Below the pieces are notes generated by a model, which saw nothing but the letters and a program-made list of their open reading frames with translations, had not been told where the DNA came from and ran no database searches. A stretch of 17,607 nt of DNA, from the NCBI GenBank assembly GCA_009781815.1, contig WQVB01000005.1:1-17607 (forward strand). Reading direction: 5' to 3'. Both the position numbers and the translations under genes were made by a program. Below, piece by piece: positions 13,324 through 17,607 of the stretch (the stretch's first letter is position 1; each line of letters starts with the position of its first letter). Origin of the DNA: Defluviitaleaceae bacterium (GTDB lineage: Bacteria; Bacillota; Clostridia; Lachnospirales; WRAX01).

Positions 13324-13723
13324 CACGTTTACCTACCTTTATTTTCACTAAATTGCCGCAAGCTGTGTCGATTATAATGGCTTTCATAAGCAAGCCCATT
13401 TTGCCGTCTCTTATGGATTTGATGTCTTCAAAAGGGATGGAGATGACGCCGTTTTTGCTTACCATTTTATTATACACAGCGGCGGTTAACCTGCCCTCTA
13501 TGCCAGACCCTTTTAAAGTAGCAGGGAAGATGAGCAAACGCTTGTTGGTAAGGTACACAAAAGCATCCCACCCTGGAGACATTGTTTTGTCAACAAGGGA
13601 ATATAGGGCATTATCAACACATTCCAAAACCCTAACCTCGCTTTGAGGGTTTGCCAAATCACTATCGCATATTTCGCATCGGTCTACATTTTTATTTTCA
13701 AAGATGCAAATTGGGCATTCCAT
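13283..13723 (-). CDS. Zinc-ribbon protein with PH/GRAM-like domain
   Basis: The 146-residue protein opens with a compact zinc ribbon, CPIC-x9-CEIC (Cys3, Cys6, Cys16, Cys19). From about residue 30 it has a PH- or GRAM-like beta domain: 'AFVYLTNKRLLIFPA', then 'GVISIPFEDIKSIRDGKMGLLMKAIIIDT' and 'GNLVKIKVGKRDEWKKALEKAI', which matches the strand order and C-terminal helix of that fold. Such proteins are usually cytoplasmic, and their partners are unknown. A strong AAGGAGAT ribosome binding site lies upstream of the ATG at 13721-13723. The downstream lipoprotein gene begins inside this gene, implying an operon. Function beyond domain content is not known. Confidence 0.75.
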   Translation of the reverse strand: MECPICIFENKNVDRCEICDSDLANPQSEVRVLECVDNALYSLVDKTMSPGWDAFVYLTNKRLLIFPATLKGSGIEGRLTAAVYNKMVSKNGVISIPFEDIKSIRDGKMGLLMKAIIIDTACGNLVKIKVGKRDEWKKALEKAITS

Positions 13724-13745
13724 ATTTTATCTCCTTTCCCCTAGT

Positions 13746-13842
13746 CGTCATCCCGTGCTTGACACGGGATCTATGTATGATAGTGCATGCCCAACTAGGA
13801 TTGCCCTTCTCCAATTAGATCCTGAGTCAAGCTCAGGATGAC
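13746..13842. repeat. Mosaic A-type repeat with non-matching ends, reverse orientation
   Basis: The left hairpin is CCCGTG-CTTGA-CACGGG, but the right is CCTGAG-TCAAG-CTCAGG. Each end is self-complementary yet the two do not match each other, unlike the uniform copies. The middle is in reverse orientation. The CCCCGTA/TACGGGG hairpin follows immediately (13842-13861). Confidence 0.82.
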
Positions 13843-13861
13843 CCCGTATCGGAGTACGGGG
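13842..13861. repeat. Short hairpin CCCCGTA-TCGGAG-TACGGGG
   Basis: A perfect 7-bp stem with the same TCGGAG loop as the copy at 4987-5006. The single changed pair (C-G to T-A) is compensated. Confidence 0.7.
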
Positions 13862-13888
13862 CAGACTGGGAGTGGCTCGGACATTTAT

Positions 13889-14722
13889 CTAAAATGTAAA
13901 GTTATCAGGGTCGGCACTAGCTCTTGTATTGGTGTTTAAGCCATCAATAGCCACCATATCCTCTTCGCTAAGCTTAAAGTCAAAAATATCAAAGTTTTCT
14001 TTAATACGCTCAGGCTTGGTAGATTTGGGGATGAGGGAGATACCTTGGTCTATATGCCAGCGAAGCACCACTTGGGCAGCTGTTTTGCCATATTTCTCGC
14101 CTATTTGGGCTAAAATTGGGTTTGCAAGCACATTTTCAACCTGCTTTGCCCCGCCAAGAGGGCAATAAGCCGTAACCACAATGCCTTGCTTTTTGCAAAA
14201 CTTTTTAAGTGGCTTTTGCGACATTTGTGGGTTAAGCTCAAATTGGTTAACAGCTGGGGTTAGCGACCATACCTTTGCAATATCATCCATGTGATGCTCG
14301 TGAAAGTTGCTAACGCCTATGGCTTTCACTTTATCCCCTTGGGTTTTAAAGATTTTTTCAAGGGCAAGCCAAGCGTCTACATATTTTGTAGGCACAGGCC
14401 AATGCACTAGGTAAAGGTCTATATAGTCTGTATCAAGCTTGCGAAGGCTTTCTTCAAAGGCTTCTTGTGGGTTGCCCGTTCGCATTACCTCATTCCACAG
14501 CTTTGTTGTTAAGAAGATTTCTTCACGAGGGATGCCGCTGTCTTTGATAGCACGCCCTACGGACTCCTCATTACGGTATATTGCCGCTGTGTCAATATGG
14601 CGATAGCCTATCTCTAAAGCGGTGCGTACGCTGTTGTATGTTTTGTCTCCATCAGGTATTAAAAACACCCCAAGGCCGATTGCGGGCATTTTTGCCCCTG
14701 TGTTAAGCTCTAAATATTTCAT
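13889..14722 (-). CDS. Aldo/keto reductase (2,5-diketogluconate reductase-like)
   Basis: The 277-residue protein is a typical single-domain TIM-barrel aldo/keto reductase, an NAD(P)H-dependent cytoplasmic enzyme that reduces aldehydes or ketones. The catalytic tetrad is visible: Asp44 in 'YRHIDTAAIY', Tyr49, Lys74 in 'FLTTKLW' and His107 in 'DLYLVHWP'. 'AIGVSNF' and 'PAVNQFELNP' follow, and 'LIPKSTKPERIKEN' near the end is the cofactor phosphate-binding signature. It resembles the YtbE/YvgN/DkgA group; the physiological substrate cannot be told. The ATG (14720-14722) has a weak AGGGGGAA site. It stands alone between two repeat islands, with no visible promoter. Confidence 0.93.
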   Translation of the reverse strand: MKYLELNTGAKMPAIGLGVFLIPDGDKTYNSVRTALEIGYRHIDTAAIYRNEESVGRAIKDSGIPREEIFLTTKLWNEVMRTGNPQEAFEESLRKLDTDYIDLYLVHWPVPTKYVDAWLALEKIFKTQGDKVKAIGVSNFHEHHMDDIAKVWSLTPAVNQFELNPQMSQKPLKKFCKKQGIVVTAYCPLGGAKQVENVLANPILAQIGEKYGKTAAQVVLRWHIDQGISLIPKSTKPERIKENFDIFDFKLSEEDMVAIDGLNTNTRASADPDNFTF

Positions 14723-14759
14723 GTTGTTTCCCCCTATTTTTTATTCATTTTACCCCCAC

Positions 14760-14855
14760 CGTCATCCTGAGCTTGACTCAGGATCTAATTGGAGAAGGGC
14801 ATATCCCTAATTAAGGTATGCACTATCCCACATAGATCCCGTGTCAAGCACGGGA
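14760..14855. repeat. Mosaic A-type repeat with non-matching ends, forward orientation
   Basis: The left hairpin is CCTGAG-CTTGA-CTCAGG and the right CCCGTG-TCAAG-CACGGG, the converse pairing to 13746-13842 once orientation is considered. Its right end runs directly into a C-type repeat (CGGGACACGTCATTCC). Confidence 0.82.
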
Positions 14856-14856
14856 C

Positions 14857-15058
14857 ACGTCATTCCGATTTGCCTCTTCAAAGACAAGTCGCCTTCGTCA
14901 TTGCGGACTTGTTTCGCTTAAAACCAAGCTCAACCTACGGATCCGCAATCTCAATATACTTATCGCTTTAAAATAAGCAATTGCAAGTAAGGGAGATTGC
15001 GGATCAAGTCCGCAATGACGATCGAAGGTATCCTAAAAATGTCAAATCGGAATGACGT
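14857..15058. repeat. C-type repeat enclosing an interrupted TTGCGGA-type element
   Basis: Outer ends ACGTCATTCCGATTTG and CAAATCGGAATGACGT are perfect inverted repeats. The inner element spans 14896-15020. Its right hairpin is intact (TTGCGGA-TCAAG-TCCGCAA), but the left one is split within its CTTGA loop by 29 nt (about 14912-14940). A half A-type end and a D-type right end follow (to about 15117). No gene is seen in 14723-15128. Confidence 0.78.
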
Positions 15059-15128
15059 GAGCTCAGGATGACGGTAGAGTGGGTTGGATGTTTTTCAATT
15101 TCGCTACAAGTTTAATTACGCTAAAGAA

Positions 15129-16343
15129 TTAATCTACCAAAGCTGGGTTAAAGCACTCTTGCCACGGTAAGCCCCAAATGTTTAGGGCATCCATAAACGG
15201 GTCTGGGTCAAGCTCTTCTACGTTAAACACCCCTGGCTGCATCCATTTGCCCTGCAACATAAGCATTGCTCCTATCATAGCAGGCACGCCTGTGGTGTAT
15301 GAGATAGCTTGTGAGCCCACCTCTTTATAACATTCTTGATGGTCGCAAATGTTGTAGAGGTAGTAGTTTTTAGGCTCGCCATCTTTGCCGATACCTTGAA
15401 AGATGTTGCCGATGTTGGTTTTGCCTTTTGTGCGTGGGCCTAGGCTTGCTGGGTCAGGCAAAACAGCCTTTAAAAACTCCAGCGGGATGATTTGTTGACC
15501 TTTAAAGTCGATTGGCACAATAGATGTCATCCCTACGTTTTCAAGCACACGCAGGTGGGTAAGGTATTTCTCCCCAAAGGTCATAAAAAAGCGGATGCGT
15601 TTTAGACCTTTAATGTTTTTAGCGAGAGACTCTAGCTCCTCATGGTAAAGCAAATACATATCTTTATCGCCAATTTCTTTAAAGTTGTATTTACGCTTTA
15701 TCTCTAGCGGCTCGGTTTCAATCCACTCACCATTTTCCCAATAGCGGCCTTTTGAGGTTATCTCTCTAATGTTTATTTCAGGGTTAAAGTTGGTTGCAAA
15801 GGGGTAGCCGTGGTCGCCGCCGTTGGCGTCTAAAATGTCGATTTGGTGGATTTCGTTAAAGTGGTGCTTTTGAGCATAGGCGGAGAAAACGCCTGTAACA
15901 CCTGGGTCAAAGCCACAGCCCAGCAGAGCCATTAAACCAGCCTCTTTAAACTTTTCTTGATATGCCCATTGCCAGCTATATTCAAACTTTGCCGTGTCTT
16001 TTGGCTCATAATTGGCTGTGTCAAGGTAGTGAACCCCCGTTGCCAAGCAAGCATTCATAATGGTTAAATCTTGATAAGGCAAGGCAAGATTTATCACCAT
16101 AAAGGGCTTGTAGCTGTTTATAAGCTCTATTAGCTCAGGCACGCTATCAGCATCAACTTGAGCTGTTTCGATTTTAACTTTGTGGCCGTTTGGCTGACCT
16201 CTTAATTTTTCTGCAAGCTCATCACATCTAGCTTTTGTGCGGCTGGCTATCATAATCTCGCTAAAGATATCGCTGTTTTGTACGCATTTATGGGCTGTTA
16301 CCCCAGCTACGCCTCCAGCACCTATTATTAAAACTCTTCCCAT
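15129..16343 (-). CDS. Carboxynorspermidine dehydrogenase (saccharopine dehydrogenase family)
   Basis: The 404-residue cytoplasmic enzyme belongs to the saccharopine dehydrogenase-like family, in the carboxynorspermidine/carboxyspermidine dehydrogenase branch. That branch joins aspartate semialdehyde to putrescine or diaminopropane with NADPH, in the alternative polyamine pathway. The Rossmann motif GAGGVAG is at 8-14. Characteristic segments include 'INLALPYQDLTIMNACLATG', 'YLDTANYEP', 'LLGCGFDPGVTGVF' and, toward the end, 'SQAISYTTGVPAMIGAML'. Length agrees with the family (about 400). The usual partner, carboxynorspermidine decarboxylase, is not in this window. The ATG (16341-16343) has GAGAGGAGAA 7 nt upstream and a good promoter. 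A lysine-pathway saccharopine enzyme is a less likely alternative. Confidence 0.9.
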   Translation of the reverse strand: MGRVLIIGAGGVAGVTAHKCVQNSDIFSEIMIASRTKARCDELAEKLRGQPNGHKVKIETAQVDADSVPELIELINSYKPFMVINLALPYQDLTIMNACLATGVHYLDTANYEPKDTAKFEYSWQWAYQEKFKEAGLMALLGCGFDPGVTGVFSAYAQKHHFNEIHQIDILDANGGDHGYPFATNFNPEINIREITSKGRYWENGEWIETEPLEIKRKYNFKEIGDKDMYLLYHEELESLAKNIKGLKRIRFFMTFGEKYLTHLRVLENVGMTSIVPIDFKGQQIIPLEFLKAVLPDPASLGPRTKGKTNIGNIFQGIGKDGEPKNYYLYNICDHQECYKEVGSQAISYTTGVPAMIGAMLMLQGKWMQPGVFNVEELDPDPFMDALNIWGLPWQECFNPALVD

Positions 16344-16390
16344 TTATTTATTCTCCTCTCGAAAGTAATTAGCATAAAAGCTGTAAAGAT

Positions 16391-16419
16391 ATTGTACCAA
16401 AGGAGGCTTGTGGCGTCAA
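16391..16419 (-). promoter_or_regulatory. Sigma-A promoter of the carboxynorspermidine dehydrogenase gene
   Basis: On the minus strand TTGACG (16414-16419), 17 nt, TACAAT (16391-16396). It is about 30 nt upstream of the ribosome binding site and divergent from the higBA promoter. Confidence 0.85.
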
Positions 16420-16453
16420 GAAAAATAAATTACTTACCTTACGCTAGAATATC

Positions 16454-16482
16454 TTGACTAATTATAACTAATTTGTTATAAT
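16454..16482 (+). promoter_or_regulatory. higBA promoter with overlapping operator palindrome
   Basis: TTGACT (16454-16459), 17 nt, TATAAT (16477-16482). A perfect inverted repeat, ATTATAAC-TAATTT-GTTATAAT (16461-16482), fills the spacer and the -10 box. It is the obvious site for the HigA repressor to bind and shut off its own promoter. Confidence 0.82.
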
Positions 16483-16507
16483 GATATCACCTAGAAGGAG
16501 GCGTAAA

Positions 16508-16879
16508 ATGTTTGAGGTTCATTTTTATGAAGACAATCAAGGGAAACAGCCAATAAAAGAGCTTTTGATAGAGCTGAGAGACAAATCACACAATAGCAAA
16601 GACGCTAGAATACAATATCAAAAGATATTATCTTACATTCGCTCGCTAGAAGAATATGGAACCAGAGTAGGTGAGCCTATAATGAAACATATTGAAGGGG
16701 ATATATGGGAGCTAAGACCTGTATCTCATCGAATATTTTTCTTTTATTGGCAAGATAATAAATTCATACTTTTACACCACTTTGTAAAAAAGACTAACAA
16801 AACGCCTCTAAAGGAGATTAAAAAAGCAAGGCAGAATATGAATGATTTTATAGAGAGGAAGCGTGCTTATGAAAACTAA
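16508..16879 (+). CDS. higB: HigB/Gp49-like toxin of a type II toxin-antitoxin pair
   Basis: The 123-residue protein belongs to the RelE/ParE superfamily, in the phage-derived Gp49-like/HigB branch. It shows 'FEVHFYEDNQGKQPIKELL' at the start, 'IEGDIWELRPVSHRIFFFYW' in the middle and 'FILLHHFVKKTNKTPLKEIKKA' toward the end. The E-LRP and HHFVKKT-KTP segments are family hallmarks. Members cleave mRNA on translating ribosomes. The ATG at 16508 was chosen over an in-frame ATG at 16481 because AAGGAGG (16495-16501) sits 6 nt before it, and because the upstream ATG lies in the promoter -10 region. It overlaps the antitoxin gene by 11 nt, in toxin-first order typical of higBA. Confidence 0.92.
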   Translation: MFEVHFYEDNQGKQPIKELLIELRDKSHNSKDARIQYQKILSYIRSLEEYGTRVGEPIMKHIEGDIWELRPVSHRIFFFYWQDNKFILLHHFVKKTNKTPLKEIKKARQNMNDFIERKRAYEN

Positions 16880-17180
16880 CAATTCAACAAGTTTTAGGGA
16901 TTTTTATGAAGACGAAAACAATATAGCTGAAAATGAAAGAGCTAAAATAGAGTTTGAGGTAGACTTGATTGGAAAACTGATTGAAATAAGAGAGCAAAAT
17001 GGCCTTACCCAAGCACAATTGGCACAAGCTGCAGGGATGAAGCAACCTGCACTGGCAAGGTTGGAAAGCTTGAGAACAACACCTCAGATTGATACGCTTT
17101 TTAAGGTTTTGACTCCTTTGGGGTACAAACTAGCAATTGTGCCTATGGAGGAGCTAGGAACAACAAAAGGGAAGGCATAA
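16869..17180 (+). CDS. higA: HigA-type XRE antitoxin
   Basis: The 103-residue protein carries an XRE/Cro helix-turn-helix at about residues 35-85: 'LIEIREQNGLTQAQLAQAAGMKQPALARLES', then 'TPQIDTLFKVLTPLGYKLAIV'. It neutralises HigB and represses the operon, most likely through the palindrome at 16461-16482. The ATG at 16869 was preferred to the GTG at 16863 because the purine-rich AGAGGAAG (16854-16861) is then correctly spaced. Its last codons form part of a hairpin that, read on the other strand, is the terminator of the convergent sigma factor gene. Confidence 0.92.
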   Translation: MKTNNSTSFRDFYEDENNIAENERAKIEFEVDLIGKLIEIREQNGLTQAQLAQAAGMKQPALARLESLRTTPQIDTLFKVLTPLGYKLAIVPMEELGTTKGKA

Positions 17181-17188
17181 GCCTCCCC
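17162..17188 (-). terminator. Terminator of the sigma factor gene, inside the end of higA
   Basis: On the minus strand GGGGAGGC (17181-17188) pairs with GCCTTCCC (17169-17176) through 8 bp with one G-U wobble, around a 4-nt loop, followed by TTTTGTTG. The hairpin begins at the last base of the sigma gene's stop codon and covers the last codons and stop of higA. The plus-strand version has a mismatch and a poorer T-run. Confidence 0.72.
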
Positions 17189-17607
17189 TAAGGTGTTAAT
17201 TTTTCTCGCAAAATCTTTAATACTCTTTTTTCGATACGGCTTACTTGCACTTGAGAGACACCGATGTCTTTTGCTATTTGGCTTTGGGTTTTGTCTTGAA
17301 AATATCGCATAACAATAACTTGCCGCTCTCTAGCGTCTAGTTTTGTTATTACCTCTCTCAAGGCGATTTTGTCTATTAAGCCATCTTCATAGCCTGCACT
17401 GCCACCGCTGCCCAGCTTGTCTAAAAGATAAACAGGAGAGCCATCACCCTGGTGGACAACAGCGTGAAGAGACTCTACCTCGCTGCCTGCATCTAGGGCT
17501 TGCACCAGGTCTTCCAGCTCCACCTCTAGGGCGGCGGCTAGCTCCTCTATGGTGGGTGTGCGGCCTGTGGCTTGCTGCAGGTTTTGTTGCATATACTTTG
17601 CCTTCAT
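17188..17607 (-). CDS. sigF: Forespore sigma factor SigF, C-terminal part (cut by window edge)
   Basis: The visible 139 residues are the end of a sporulation sigma factor of about 240-250 residues; the N-terminal part lies outside the window, so the ATG at the edge is probably internal. A sigma-3 segment comes first ('GRTPTIEELAAALEVELEDLVQALDA'), then 'GDGSPVYLLDKL', then sigma region 4 with 'LDARERQVIVMRYFQDKTQSQIA' and the DNA-reading helix 'ISQVQVSRIEK'-type sequence (here GVSQVQVSRIEKRVL). The SQVQVSRIEK form and the KTQSQIA stretch favour SigF over SigG, which usually has SQAQVSRLEK. In that case spoIIAB and spoIIAA should lie just upstream, outside the window, and sigF would be the last gene of the operon, consistent with the terminator at 17162-17188. 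SigF directs early forespore transcription. Confidence 0.85.
   Translation of the reverse strand: MKAKYMQQNLQQATGRTPTIEELAAALEVELEDLVQALDAGSEVESLHAVVHQGDGSPVYLLDKLGSGGSAGYEDGLIDKIALREVITKLDARERQVIVMRYFQDKTQSQIAKDIGVSQVQVSRIEKRVLKILREKLTP

Noticed and set aside
14622..14971. Two short plus-strand open frames
   Set aside because: They overlap the aldo/keto reductase gene and the palindromic repeats and have no translation signals.
1804..15058. CRISPR array
   Set aside because: The repeats are palindromic, dispersed, nested and differ in length; there are no regular spacers and no cas genes.

Overview
This window looks like chromosomal DNA of an anaerobic, endospore-forming member of the Bacillota (class Clostridia). 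The evidence is the 3' half of a SigF-type forespore sigma factor, a SpoIIQ-like degenerate LytM protein, a YhcN/YlaJ-type sporulation lipoprotein, RNase Y, Gram-positive-type Shine-Dalgarno sites and clear sigma-A promoters with 17-nt spacers. Several genes carry lipobox signal peptides, and one encodes a carboxynorspermidine dehydrogenase, an enzyme common in gut Clostridia. Species cannot be named from the sequence.

Layout. 1-600 (-): N-terminal 200 codons of trpS, cut at its KMSKS motif. 833-1729 (+): spoIIQ-like gene. 1730-2346: repeat island. 2347-2772 (-): sporulation lipoprotein. 2773-3330: second repeat island, bounded by a 20-nt direct repeat. 3331-4876 (+): ychF and a small membrane protein with a PH-like tail. 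4877-5232: repeat island. 5233-6105 (-): VanY-type D,D-carboxypeptidase lipoprotein. 6106-6560: repeat island. 6563-8240 (+): promoter, structured leader, rny and terminator. 8282-9172 (+): small membrane protein plus a RelE/HigB-type toxin and an antitoxin with no visible helix-turn-helix. 9202-10442 (+): HAD phosphatase overlapping a Nudix gene. 10443-10800: repeat island. 10834-12408 (+): uppP, a compact structured element of about 223 nt, and an IPP-isomerase-like Nudix gene. 12409-12780: repeat island and terminators. 12781-13723 (-): zinc-ribbon/PH-like protein and lipoprotein, overlapping. 13889-14722 (-): aldo/keto reductase. 14723-15128: repeat island. 15129-16343 (-): carboxynorspermidine dehydrogenase. 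16454-17180 (+): higBA with promoter and operator. 17188-17607 (-): 3' part of sigF.

The genes are mostly ordinary housekeeping or sporulation genes in short transcription units. The unusual part is between them. Seven intergenic regions are packed with short palindromic modules that are nested and recombined. Most modules share the plan CGTCAT-stem-CTTGA-stem', with a constant loop and stems that differ between copies but stay self-complementary. A separate element (11621-11843), lying exactly between the uppP stop codon and the next gene's ribosome binding site, folds on paper into a long basal duplex enclosing at least five hairpins. It is the best candidate here for an undescribed structured RNA or a non-autonomous mobile element. 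Other points worth following up are the apparently chimeric antitoxin at 8896-9117 and the unusual translation start of rny. All function calls come from reading motifs by eye; no database search was run.
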